From positions 8,932,274 to 8,996,273 of the forward strand of contig NC_089390.1 of NCBI RefSeq assembly GCF_003171515.1: 64,000 nucleotides of DNA. The letters run 5' to 3'. Positions 53,721 through 64,000 of this stretch are shown in pieces; position 1 is the first letter of the stretch, and each line of letters opens with the position of its first letter. This stretch comes from Pyrenophora tritici-repentis (Eukaryota > Ascomycota > Dothideomycetes > Pleosporales > Pleosporaceae). The translations under genes were made by a program, and so were the position numbers. The notes beneath the pieces are model-generated. The model saw only the letters and a list, made by a program, of their open reading frames with translations, made no database searches and was not told where the DNA came from.

Positions 53721-56121
53721 TTACTTCTTCTGCTGTGTGTTCGCTGCCGAAGAGACACCTGCACCAGGCTCTAGGGTATGTTCATGATTGTCACATCGAA
53801 CCACTCTACCACCCTCTTCCTGTGTGCACACTGCACTATTAGTGACCCATTTATCTTCGAGGATCTCGTCAAGGGTGGCGCGCTTCTTGGGGTCGACTTC
53901 TAGCATTCTGCCTATAATGTGCCTACTCTCTCTCGGCAACAGACGCAGAAGGCGCCAAGGCCCTTTGATGACCTGAGGCGGTTGTTGCGAAGTGGTCGAT
54001 GATGTTGATGCGCGATGATCAACAGCATGTTCCGAGGGGTGGCGAGACGCTGGCTCAGAGGTAATTCCAGACTGGCGACGGTCATCGCTTGCAGTACTCG
54101 GGACGTCAGTCGCCGACCTTGCAGGGCCGGTAATCGACCTGGGCCCGTCGTTGGGGGGAGACACGAAGAGCTTATACGAGTTATCGGAGATGCGCGGTGC
54201 CTTCCAGGGAAATCGACGTAGTGTCATACAGCAAAACATGATTGCAAGAGACCATATGTCGGTTGGTTGAGGATCGTACTTGGCAAGATCATATACTTCC
54301 GGGGCGAGATATGGATCTGAGCCGACGATACCTGGTGAAGATTGTTAGAAGGTGGAATGGAAAGGTGAATCAATGTACTTACCACTGGCAAGGACGATTT
54401 CGTCTTCAAATGGGTATTTGAAGACAGCAGCACTGCCAAAGTCGATGATCTTCATAATACCATGCTCATTGACAACGACATTGTCAAGCTTCAGGTCTCG
54501 ATGTGCCAAGCCCATACTGTGCAGGTATGTAACTCCGTTCAATATCTGCAAGGTGCAGCAGGTAACCTCCTCTCGACTCATCTTACCCGTCATGACTATT
54601 GCGAAAAGATCGTAAGGCGCATACTCCATTACAACGTAGTAGTTGCCCTTTTCGTTTACAAGATCCATGGTCTCAATGATGTTTCCATGATGTAGTGTTG
54701 AGCCTATACAGAACTCTGCGGTAACCTTTTTGTTGTAATCCTTCTCCGACTCGTATGAATGCCTGTTTCGGAATTGTTTTACAGCGAACGTCGTTCCATC
54801 GCTACTCCGCTTCATAAGCCGGACAGATCCACCTGCGCCCGAGCCCAAGACTTTTCCGAACTTGCCATACTTGCTTTGGAGGCCGTGGTCGTCTGCGAAA
54901 GGTACGCTTATCGAACCGTTGGTCATGGGAGGTGTCATTGTTCCAGATTTGTTGGATTTAATCTTTTGGTTCTTGATAGAAGGCGCGGGTGACTCCTTGC
55001 GCTTCTCCTTGTCTTTGTCTTTGTCCTTGTTTTTATGTCCAATCTTGAAGAACCGCTTCAGCTCAGACATTGATCCATGTTTGCTGTTTTGCGATTTAGA
55101 GTCCTCTGCGTCGGAGTGGCCTTTGATAGACATCTTTCCGAAAATGCTAGATCTTTTGTTTGTCTCTGTGTCGGACTCAGTGCCCCTAGAGCGGGGTAGT
55201 TGGTATGTTGAGGATGCTGCCGAGTTGCGCCCATCGCGCCCGCCGTACACAAATCGAGCTTCGAGTGAGTCTAGGTTCCTTGCTTGTGCTGCACGTTTGG
55301 AACGAGTATATGTATCTTCCCGTTCTCCCTGGGGAGTGTACGGGCGGCTACCGGGAGCTGGGGTTGATGTGCCTGATGTGCGCTCCCCACCGGATCTAGC
55401 CGGACTGGCATCTCGGGAGGCCGGGTTTGAGTCACTGGCGTGGCCCATTGCCATTGCTGAGCCGCGTTTTGGGGCGGACTGAACGGCGCCGGATAAGTCT
55501 GATGATGGACGAGGAGAATGCGCTACTATTCTTGGAGATGCAGGCACTGGTAGGGACAACTGGCTCTCATTTGGACCTTGGACAGAGGCATTCATTGATG
55601 GTGGCGGCGGTTCGTGTGGTGGTGAAACTTGCGGAGTGATCATGGCGGGGTCGCTTGAATGCTTCCTGTGTCCCTCAGCGCCAGTCTTCTCGTCCCGGGA
55701 AGAAGTGCCTGCGGGCGTTAGTGGTGGAGAGTGCATTGCGGAGGCAGGCGATGAGGCGATGGAAGAGCGATGTCCTGAATGCACTGAAGTAGTTCGTGAG
55801 GCTGGATTGGGTGAAGGTGCCTTTTATGTGTTAGCTTTGTTGGCGGCCACGCACCATGGCAGAGAGCTTGCTTACTCGCGATGGTGGAAGTGAGACGGGT
55901 TCGTAGGAAAAGTTCTCCATGCGCTTTGCCTGCATGCGGGATTTCTGGAGCGTCGAAGACAGATTGCGCAAGTCTTCCTCTGCCTGGGGGCTCAATGGAC
56001 CATCGTGGGGCACACTGGTGGTGCCTGTAAGTTCAGCGACATCTTGAACAGCCTGCTCTGGCTCAATTTCCTGGTGGACGTCGCTGAAGCGCACAGATTG
56101 CGGCTGAGGTGAAGACGTCAT
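53721..56121 (-). CDS. HAL4/SAT4-type serine/threonine protein kinase
   Basis: Three exons (56121-55876, 55820-54383, 54331-53721) give 764 residues. About 400 N-terminal residues are Ser/Pro-rich and disordered, with a [14 protein letters not shown] basic-acidic run. The kinase domain starts near 402: Gly loop GSGAGGSV (408-415), Lys 430 in [14 protein letters not shown] (522 onward), DFG (542-544) and, after the last intron, [13 protein letters not shown] low-complexity insert follows the P+1 region before the terminal helices ([20 protein letters not shown]). Yeast Hal4/Hal5 and fission-yeast Hal4 kinases regulate the Trk potassium transporter and salt tolerance; this protein shares their long-tail layout. 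Introns 55821-55875 and 54332-54382 are GT-AG. Confidence 0.92.
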
Positions 56122-57077
56122 GATGGTGAGAGGCTTCTGTCAGTGAGTGTCAGTTAGGTTGGCTCAGGGCATGACGAAAGACGCACATGTCTAGACCAAA
56201 CAGCTTTAGCTTGGCTGGTAGTCAGCGAGTTGCAGGAGCGCAAATGAATTGGTGCCTCGGCCTTTAGTCCAGAGTGTTACGGAGCGGGCGGAGAGAGCGG
56301 GGAGGACTATGGGAGCTCTCAGGCTCAGCAATGGGTGCTGGAGTGGAAGAATGAGGTGCTCTGCTCGTGTGCCTTTCTACAAAGCATCGAGAATCGTCAT
56401 CGGAAGCTAGGGTGTGAAGAAGCCCCGCGCTAGCTCAGGGTAGCCTGCAAGCAATTCGTCCGTAAACCCGCGGAATGCCCGGGATATGCACGAATGAAGG
56501 GAGATCGATGCCGGGGCGTCTGTATATGTATGTAAAAAAGAAAAAAAAACGGGCAGCTTCGAGGATTCGGCGGGAACAGCGACAAGAAATGTGATCTTCG
56601 GAGGGGTCGACAATAGCACACTCAGCTGCATGCACAGGGCGCGCGGGTTGCCCTATTCGTTAGATATCGGGAAGCTACGGCTAAGCCATAGTTATCCACC
56701 GCCTCAACTGCCATGGCGACGCTCGACGCCGACTTTTGGCATTCCAAACATCCAACCCAGATCCAGACCAGAACCAGAACCAGACCCCAGACCCATCCGC
56801 TCACAACCACGACGACTCGTGTAACTCTGCAGCACTGCAACCCAGCGCTGTCTTCGACCTGTTTCGCCGCACTCGGACTCGCCGTCGCGTGTTCTGACGT
56901 CCATAGCCGTCTCTGTACCAGCTGCCGGCCGTGCTTCCGTCACGACAAAAAAAAATTCAAATCCAGACGTGTTGAACAAAACCCGTCGAGAGAAATTTCT
57001 GCACCCGTCCAATCAAACGCCGTGACGCCTTTCATCGCATACGCATCTTTTGGACCGTACGTCGACGTGCCCGCATC
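56122..57077. other. divergent promoter region of the kinase and SVF1 genes
   Basis: 0.96 kb between two starts. It has a polypyrimidine/polypurine run near 56530-56550 and several short frames in a compositionally biased stretch, none convincing. Confidence 0.45.
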
Positions 57078-58387
57078 ATGTTCAGCTGGGCAAAGTCAAC
57101 GTGAGTGCAGTCCTCCCGCCTCACGCACACGTGCCTGCGCGATGGAGTGAGTACGCGTACTGAGTGATGCAGACTAGCCGCGGTTGCCGGCACCCAAGAG
57201 CCCGAATACGGCCCCGACGCCATCCAGCCCGTGGGCAAGAAGGGCGACGAGCCCGCCTACACCGAGTTGACCAAGAAGGACCTCAAGTGGGTCACGCTCG
57301 ACTACACCAATGTCGAGACACAGACGTTTTACCTCTTCACCGACGCGGGCCACAAGGGCTTCCTGCAGGTCATCTACAACAACATAGCGTAGGTTACCGC
57401 GGCCTGTAGACACGCGCCCAAATACTTACATGCAATAGCGGCCTCCGCGTGACGGTGCAGTTCAACTGCAAGCTCTTCTACCCAAACAACGAGAAGCCCT
57501 TTCTCTGGGCAAGCGACCCCGTCCACAACTATGGATTTGATGAGAACCAGCACTCCTTTTACGCAGATGGCGTCTCCATCGAGCTTTCCGCCGACGGCAA
57601 CTCATATGACATCAAGGCTGCCGTCAACGAAAACAGCATGGTCAACGTCAAGTTTACGAGGACCGCCCCTGGCTTCATGGGAGGAAAGGACGGCATGACC
57701 AACTACGGCACAGATCCAAAGGCGCCATGGGGTTCCATGCATCACCACTTCTGGCCGCGATGCAGCGTCGAGGGTAAAATCATCACCAAGGATGGAGAGG
57801 TCGACGTCACGGGCCGAGGCATGTTGAGCCACGCCCTGCAGGGAATGAAGCCACACCACGCTGGTAAGGGCCATCATGCACAAACTACTAAGTAATGCCC
57901 CAAGCTAACACCTGCAGCTGCTCGCTGGAACTTTGCCAACTTCCAATCGCCCTCCTACTCCGCCATCATTATGGAGTTCACTACCCCGTCGTCGTATGCA
58001 TCGACCGTTGTCCGAGTTTGCGGCATCGCTACCGACGGCGAACTACTGTTTGCCAACACCGACGGAGCCGAAGTGAAGCACACCGAAACCAAGCAAGACG
58101 AGACCGGTTGGGCGGAACCCACCGCTGCAAGCTACCACTGGGTCGGAAAGACCAAGGATGGCAAGGACGTCACTGCAGATCTCGCCGGTGCTCTCGGAAA
58201 GAACATTGACCGTGTGGATGTCATGGCCGAGGTACCAGGCTTCATCAAGACCATTGTTGCCAGCGCCGCAGGCACAAAGCCATACATCTACCAGTATGCG
58301 CCCAAGATGACGATCAAGGTAAAGGTGGGTGATGAGGTCAAAGAGGAGGAAGGTACGCTTTTCACAGAGGCTACATTCATTTCGTAG
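57078..58387 (+). CDS. SVF1: survival factor Svf1
   Basis: Four exons (57078-57100, 57173-57388, 57439-57863, 57918-58387) give 377 residues. The first exon is only 23 nt and encodes the start of [20 protein letters not shown], an amphipathic N-terminal helix as in yeast Svf1. The rest is the two-lobed lipocalin-like Svf1 fold, with landmarks [15 protein letters not shown] and [18 protein letters not shown]. In yeast, Svf1 binds ceramide and promotes its transfer from ER to Golgi and protects from oxidative stress; the helix targets membranes. All introns are GT-AG and each restores the conserved frame. The protein would lose its helix if the downstream reading frame were started without exon 1. 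Confidence 0.95.
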
Positions 58388-59000
58388 ACGTCTTCTCAAA
58401 CTTGCATATGAAGACCCCATGCTCTCGGATACCCTACTAGTAATGCACCAGGGCTGACACCTGACGATTTAATGAATACACTTTGTTGCGCATGTACATG
58501 TGTTTTCTGCCACGGATTCATGGCCGGGTAATATAAGCTTTGGCGAGCATTACCGGTTTGTACCTGGATCACGTTAACGTTGGTCCCTATTACCACACAG
58601 TCGCATTAATTTAGCGTGCGACATCACACAGAGTACGCATGGAGATGCCTTCTCTTCCTCATCCCCCAGTTTCTTATATATTGAGAGTGTGGCCTTCGCT
58701 ATTACCTGAACATTCGCATCAGGTCCTTTGGTCCACAAAACCTAACCAGATAATCTGTCGAACGTGCTGAAAGTGTTCCAACCAACGCTGCTCCACTGAT
58801 TTACGAGCTTCTGTCATCTCACTTCTCATCTGCGCTCAAACTCAACCACCATCTCCTAACCCCCATATCCATTTCACCTGATAGCGCGCCAGAAGAACGC
58901 GTCGCGTGACGTATCACAGCCTGTGGTCCGTGCGACGTCCGATCAACAACGCCACACATCCGCCGCTGCATTCAAGACTCGAGCATCATACCACAGCATA
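58388..59000. other. spacer upstream of the H4-variant gene
   Basis: 613 bp between two plus-strand genes: the SVF1 3' flank and the promoter of the histone variant. Nothing else is recognised. Confidence 0.45.
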
Positions 59001-59760
59001 ATGCCTAACGAACGCCCGAAACAGTTCGGTGGCCCGTCGCGTTATGGCGCATCCGCTCGCCCTCCTGTGCGCCTGCAGCCTTCGGCAGCATCAACCACGC
59101 CGCAGACCTCCAGAGCCAGCCAGATGGGCCTCGGCTTAGGTAAAGGCGCGGCTGGACTAGGAAGGGGGAAGGGTATTGCCAGAGGCAGCTTAAAGCGTCA
59201 TATGTGAGTATACTGATTATGCACGTTGGAGTGAGACTGATTGACGTAGGAAAATTCAAAAAGATAATATTTATGGCGTCACCAAGGGCGATATTCGGTG
59301 AGTGAGTCTAGGAAGGGACATAAAACAATGCCCAACCGAGAAGAGATCAAAGCATCACCCCCAAGATGACACTCCTCTTCTCTCTTTCTATTTGGATTTT
59401 TTTTGTTCAGAAAGAGCTCGCTAACCTCAGGTCACAGACGACTGGCGCGCCGTGGCGGAGTCAAGCGTATATCAGCCACGATCTACGATGACGTCCGTGA
59501 TGCTCTCAAACAACGGTTAAGACTGGTTAGTCATTTCAAGACGAAGAAGTATACGCCGGATAGAGCGTTAACAACTTGTAGATCCTGCAGCGTGTATGCG
59601 CCATCATCGATTCTAGTGGCCGCAAGACGGTGTCTGTCAGCGATATTGTGTTTACCCTTCGGGGAGTAAGTCTTCACTTTGATAATTGCTTGTAGAGTAC
59701 TGATCATTTGGCTAGCTCGGAAACCCAATCTACGGCTTCGAGCCGTCGTTCCTGCGTTAA
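59001..59760 (+). CDS. divergent histone H4 variant with long N-terminal extension
   Basis: Five exons (59001-59203, 59250-59297, 59438-59525, 59582-59665, 59716-59760) give 155 residues, against 103 for canonical H4. Residues 1-42 are an added Pro/Ser/Arg-rich tail. Residues 43-70 hold a Gly/Lys-rich H4-like tail ending LKRHMK, so the K16-R-H-R-K20 site keeps its lysine 20 position but has Met for Arg19. The histone fold contains RRLARRGGVKRIS, identical to H4, then diverged helices (ATIYDDVRDALKQRL) and the GRKTVS loop. The end is NPIYGFEPSFLR instead of TLYGFGG. Neurospora has a divergent H4 gene called hH4v, which I recall as the closest concept. All four introns are GT-AG and each join is in frame. 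Expression and incorporation into chromatin are unknown. Confidence 0.9.
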
Positions 59761-60078
59761 CGTTGAGGACGAATCGACCGCAATCACGGTCCGAAAATTG
59801 GCATTTCTACAATTGCTGACAGTGTCTGTGTGTATGGGATGAATACTACGTGAAGTCTATGGCTTTTTTTTATCAGTTTGGGTTTGTCTAGATATACGCT
59901 GGATTGGACAATGTATCTAGTATTAGGCGCTATATGTATTGTTGAGAGGAGGAGATGCACGAGGAGCAAGCCTAGAGTTCCATCATAACTTCTGAAGCCT
60001 AACTAGGATGGTTAAATGTGATTTACATACCTCCTAGCGTGGACTTTGTCTTCTACACAGCCATTCGCCATTATATAT
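59761..60078. other. convergent 3' flanks
   Basis: 318 bp between the H4 variant (+) and the F-box-like gene (-), with a T-run near 59864. No gene. Confidence 0.4.
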
Positions 60079-61143
60079 CTACCACCTCTTGATGCTCTCC
60101 CGAACTACTTCCATCTTACTATCCCACTCGCCATCTTCCTCCTTCCCGTACCGCTCATTATACCACCCATCCAGTGCCTCAAACCACCTAATCGCCTCGT
60201 CCCGCATACCTCTCGCCGCACCCCTATTTCTCCTCCACGCCTTCTCAACACAGGGCATCGCAACCACCATCCCACACTCGCCCAAGAAATCCTCCAACAC
60301 TGCCGCATCCCGTGCATCTGGCACGGCAAACGCATTCTGCCATGTGGACTGCTCAAACCCATAATTCCACCTCACACCCTTGTTGCCAAGTCTAGAACAC
60401 CACATCCACCACGCCGCCATGCGGCAAAATACCAGAAAATGCCTCTTATGCAACGTACTGGGCAGGTCGTACAGATTACCAAATGGCTGGCAAGATACCC
60501 ATTGATCTTCCAGATATCCGTCGATTAGAAATCCAGGAGGCGGATATGTACAAGTATTCTTTACACAAGGTAAAACATTAATTTCCAAACGCCGGTTCCG
60601 CGTCACAAGCGCTTTGTGCTGCTTGGGTAGACTATCGAGCCAGCGCGTAATCGGACTGAAGTTTAGGTTGCGCACGGTGAAGGTGAAGCATGTGTGCAAG
60701 TAGTACGTGTATGCGGCTTCGATGCGGATGGCGCGACATACGTGGAGAAGAGCTGGTGGGCGCGCCTGGACTTGCAGGGACCGGGCGTTGGACACGTAGA
60801 TTGCGGTGGGGAAAATGAAGGTGTAGATTAGGCTCCGTAGCTCCGAGGGGAGCGTTGCTAGGGGACAGGGCTTTTTGGCGTCTTTGGGCGTGATCGTGTA
60901 AAGGTCGGACGTGTAGGCCAGATGGTTTTTTGTTTGAGACGTGAGGAGGGAGGGTCGCTTGAGAGGCTTCTTTGGTGTCGTTGTGTGTTTTGATGAACTT
61001 GGAGTAGATGACTTGGAGGTTTTCGCACTGAGAGATAACTTTGAGGATAGTGGCTTGACTGGTGTTGTGGTTGAAGGTTTAGGGGTAGCTTTGGACCTGT
61101 ATTCGGACGACGTGGTGGCGCGAGTGTACGACGGGGAAGCCAT
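60079..61143 (-). CDS. F-box-like/2EXR-type protein, unknown substrate
   Basis: An uninterrupted frame of 354 residues starts at 61143 (MASPSYTRATTSS). The first 90 residues are Ser/Thr/Lys/Pro-rich. The domain-like segment starts at about 95 with PLATLPSELRSLIYTFIFP, the fungal F-box-like (2EXR/F-box) entry motif. It continues with ALLHVCRAIRIEAAYTYYLH. Proteins of this type are often substrate adaptors of SCF ligases, but the C-terminal part (Trp-rich, about 250-354) matches nothing I know. The gene is divergent from MLH1, with 411 bp between starts. Confidence 0.75.
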   Translation of the reverse strand: MASPSYTRATTSSEYRSKATPKPSTTTPVKPLSSKLSLSAKTSKSSTPSSSKHTTTPKKPLKRPSLLTSQTKNHLAYTSDLYTITPKDAKKPCPLATLPSELRSLIYTFIFPTAIYVSNARSLQVQARPPALLHVCRAIRIEAAYTYYLHTCFTFTVRNLNFSPITRWLDSLPKQHKALVTRNRRLEINVLPCVKNTCTYPPPGFLIDGYLEDQWVSCQPFGNLYDLPSTLHKRHFLVFCRMAAWWMWCSRLGNKGVRWNYGFEQSTWQNAFAVPDARDAAVLEDFLGECGMVVAMPCVEKAWRRNRGAARGMRDEAIRWFEALDGWYNERYGKEEDGEWDSKMEVVRESIKRW

Positions 61144-61554
61144 GTCGAAATTGTATTTTCTCTCGTATGAATCAATCGAAAATCAGGCGGAAATCATGAG
61201 AATTGATAGGGTGATGTCGGCTATGCTGTCCAGAGTGCATACAGCTGGGTTTGCCACTGCTGTGGCGTTAGGTGGCTGGTATCCAACTCTTTCCGCACCA
61301 TCGGAGCCCGCTCCGATACCTGAAGACCTGGCTATTGCAGAAACATGTACAGCAGTTGCTTCACGTCGCGTAGTTTGTCATGGTCATGAACAGACGCATG
61401 GGGAAAGGGTCATGCGTCCGGACGTCTCACATGCGATCACGTGAGAGCGCGAAAGTGGGGCCCTTTGCGACTTCCCATCTCGCTCATGCTTTGTCGGTGC
61501 ATCAGGCCTTATCACCACAAATCATCCCCCTGATGCACAAATCCATGTGCAGCT
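61144..61554. promoter_or_regulatory. divergent promoter region of the F-box-like gene and MLH1
   Basis: 411 bp between starts. A CACGTG E-box-type palindrome lies at 61438-61443, 112 bp before the MLH1 ATG. No binding factor is implied by sequence alone. Confidence 0.45.
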
Positions 61555-63856
61555 ATGGCAGATGAAATGGATGTCTCACCGCCGTCGCCACGGGGAACAA
61601 AACGAAAAGGCGACGATAGCCTTCCACTTCCAGCGCCACGGAGGATCAAAGCACTCGCGCAAGATGTCGTGAACAAGATTGCAGCCGGAGAAATCATCGT
61701 CGCGCCAGTGCATGCGCTGAAAGAGCTGATCGAGAATGCTGTAGATGCGGGCTCGACAGCGCTCGAAATACTCGTTAAAGAAGGTGGTCTTAAGCTTCTG
61801 CAAATTACGGATAATGGACACGGAATTGACGTATGTTTGATTGGCTTGGAGGTCGATGTCGTACTGACATGGTTGCAGAAAGAAGATTTACCCATCTTGT
61901 GCGAACGATTCACTACCTCCAAGCTCAAGGCTTTTGAGGATCTGACTTCCATTGGCACCTACGGGTTTCGTGGCGAGGCCTTGGCAAGTATCAGTCATAT
62001 TGCTCATCTCAAAGTTACCACGAGAACGAAAGAGTCGAGTTGTGCCTGGGAGGCTCACTTTGCTGATGGAAAGCTTTCCAGTCCGAAGCCGGGCCAAAGC
62101 GCGGAGCCGAAGCCCAAGGCTGGACGACAGGGCACCATCATCACAGTACGTTGAAACTTGTGGACATGCAGAAGTCGTAGTTGACATTTGCTAGGTTGAA
62201 GATCTCTTCTACAATGTTCCCTCACGGCGGAGAGCTTTTCGCTCAGCTAGTGAAGAGTATGCTAAAATCCTCGAGCTCGTTGGACGCTACGCTGTTCACT
62301 GCGAGGGAGTGGCTTTCTCCTGCAAAAAGATAGGAGAGAACAACAGCAATAGCGTGACAGTTCCTGCTGCTGCTAGTGTAAAAGATCGGATACGACAAAT
62401 CCATGGCAGCAGCGCTGCGAACGAGCTGGTCGAATTAAGCGTTGAAGACGACCGCTGGGGCTTCAAGTGCAAAGGTTGGGTCAGTAGTGCTAACTACAAC
62501 GCAAAGAGGACACAAATGCTTCTCTTCATCAATCACCGATCAGTCGAGTCGCCGGTAATCAAGAAGAGCGTCGAGCAGACATATGCCACATTCCTGCCCA
62601 AAGGAGGACATCCATTCTTCTACCTAAGCCTTGAAATCGAGCCGCAGCGAGTTGATGTCAACGTACATCCAACGAAGCGCGAAGTTCATTTTCTAAATGA
62701 AGACGAAATCATTGCCGTTATCTGCGATGCAATCCGCGAAAACTTGAGCAAGGTAGATACGAGCAGGTCCTTCATGACGCAGTCGCTACTTCCAAACCCA
62801 AAGGCCCCTTTCGCAACACCCATGAAGTCAAACGTGCCTGTGGCACCAGGAACAGGCCATGCATCAGATCGCAGCGTATCGCGAGCCCCACAGACAGCTC
62901 CCAAGAAGCGCAACGACGGCAACCTTGTTCGCACGGATGCCTCAGCACGCAAGATCACATCAATGTTGCAACCGCAAAAGTCAGTCGAGGAGATTGCAAA
63001 CGACGAAAAAGAAAAGGAATACGAAATTACGGGAAAGGAGCCGATAGCATGTCGTCTGACTTCTATCAGTGATCTCCGCGCCGAAGTTCGAGATGCCATG
63101 CATAACGAGCTTACGGAAATGTTATCTTCTCATACCTTTGTCGGCATCGTCGACGAGCAAAAACGCATCGCAGCCATACAATGCGGCGTGAAGCTCTTCC
63201 TAGTTGATTACGCTATGATGTGCAACGAATACTTCTACCAAGTCGGTCTCACCGACTTTGCAAACTATGGGTCCATACGTTTCAGCCCGCCACTGCGACT
63301 GCACGACTTACTCAAAATATCGGTGGAGCAGGAAAAGAAAAGCGCTGGCGATGCAGCGGGTGAGGTGGACTGGGATGAAGTCGTCGACGTTGTCGGGAAA
63401 CAGCTGATCGATAAGGCACCATTGCTGCGCGAGTACTTCTCGATGAACATCACTGCAGAAGGCGAGCTATGTTCTATCCCACTCTTGATGAAGGATTATA
63501 CGCCTTGCATGGCAAAGCTGCCCCAGTTCCTCCTGCGTCTCGGTCCGCATGTCAATTGGAATGAAGAGAAAGGCTGCTTCCAGACGATATTGAGAGAGCT
63601 TGCTTCTTTCTATGTTCCAGAAAGCTTGCCGCTTCCGCCGGACGTACAGGGGACGTACGGCAGGAAGGGCAAGGACAAGGTAGTAGAAGAAGCCACTGAG
63701 ATTACTATGCGGCGTAAGAAGCTATTCAGAGCGCTTGAGTTCAATATCTTCCCAGCGTGTAAAGCGAGATTGGTAGCCACCAAAGGGCTGCTAGACAGTG
63801 GTATTATGGAAGTCGCAAACTTGAAGGGTCTGTATCGGGTTTTCGAGAGATGCTAA
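61555..63856 (+). CDS. MLH1: DNA mismatch repair protein MLH1
   Basis: Three exons (61555-61830, 61879-62145, 62195-63856) give 734 residues. The GHKL ATPase motifs are clear: [28 protein letters not shown] and [13 protein letters not shown]. The transducer domain carries INHRSVESP and [10 protein letters not shown]. The C-terminal dimerisation part ends GLYRVFERC, whose final Cys is the conserved Mlh1 end that reaches into the PMS1 endonuclease site. With Pms1 it forms MutL-alpha for mismatch repair, and with Mlh3 it acts in meiotic crossing-over. A Pro-rich N-terminal extension of about 30 residues precedes the ATPase. Both introns (61831-61878, 62146-62194) are GT-AG and in phase 0. Confidence 0.96.
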
Positions 63857-63934
63857 TTCAAGCTACTCATGATACTATACAGGTGGGATCTGTCATTTCC
63901 TAATACATAGCGCAACGTAATGCAAAAAACCTTG

Positions 63935-64000
63935 CTACTTATGCATCTGCGCATACGTTTCCATAACCTTCTCGACAACCTTTTTCACTTCCGCTGCATC
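63935..64000 (-). CDS. C-terminal end of an unidentified gene, cut by the window
   Basis: The minus strand reads 21 codons, EVKKVVEKVMETYAQMHK near the end, then TAG at 63935-63937. It is helical and charged, but too short to identify. It converges on MLH1 with 78 bp between stops. Confidence 0.5.
   Translation of the reverse strand, partial: DAAEVKKVVEKVMETYAQMHK

Overview
The window looks like nuclear DNA of a filamentous ascomycete (Pezizomycotina). The gene models have short introns of about 45-150 bp with GT..CTAAC-like..AG signals. Families present include a Zn2Cys6 regulator, a PTH11/rhodopsin-type membrane protein, a BBE-type secreted oxidase, a HAL-type kinase, Svf1 and a DUF2293 protein. 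Copia, Tad-like LINE and small LTR elements also occur. A dothideomycete of the Pleosporales type is my best guess, but that is inference.

Layout. Positions 1-10.7 kb are an accessory, transposon-rich block. A 5,875-bp Ty1/copia element (1536-7410, minus strand) has identical 190-bp LTRs and a CACAC target duplication but broken gag-pol. A 1,576-bp non-autonomous LTR element (7822-9397) has identical 137-bp LTRs, a TTTTT duplication, a polypurine tract and a primer site complementary to the initiator-tRNA anticodon arm. It sits in the tail of a LINE fragment (9409-10508), which is itself interrupted by an old LTR relic. An intron-bearing tRNA-Leu(AAG) follows at 10779-10876.

Positions 11-64 kb are gene-rich: a cytochrome b2-type dehydrogenase, a BBE-like FAD oxidase, a Zn2Cys6 regulator, a PhoD-like phosphatase, NBP35, the E1 enzyme UBA1 and a type I membrane protein. 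Next come a run of three minus-strand genes (GMC oxidoreductase, rhodopsin-like protein, PhyH dioxygenase), a membrane glutaredoxin, a Cys-rich coiled-coil protein, an integral membrane protein, a DUF2293 protein, a DUF1763-like protein, a CCDC25/Jlp2-like protein, the 82-residue gamma-tubulin-complex factor MZT1 and a GNAT acetyltransferase. After a 3.8-kb stretch without a recognisable gene come a HAL4/SAT4-type kinase, Svf1, a divergent five-exon histone H4 variant, an F-box-like protein, the mismatch-repair protein MLH1 and the end of one more minus-strand gene.

Most genes are housekeeping: ubiquitin activation, cytosolic Fe-S assembly, mismatch repair, microtubule nucleation, sphingolipid transport and ion homeostasis. 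No biosynthetic gene cluster is evident. The most notable items are the H4 variant with a long extra tail, the nested LINE/small-LTR-element structure with a half-tRNA primer site, a two-copy MITE family in promoter regions, a GC-AG intron in UBA1, and a 27-nt in-frame gap or TAG in the FAD oxidase. Exon joins were worked out by hand from frame and splice consensus; all stated totals are multiples of three.
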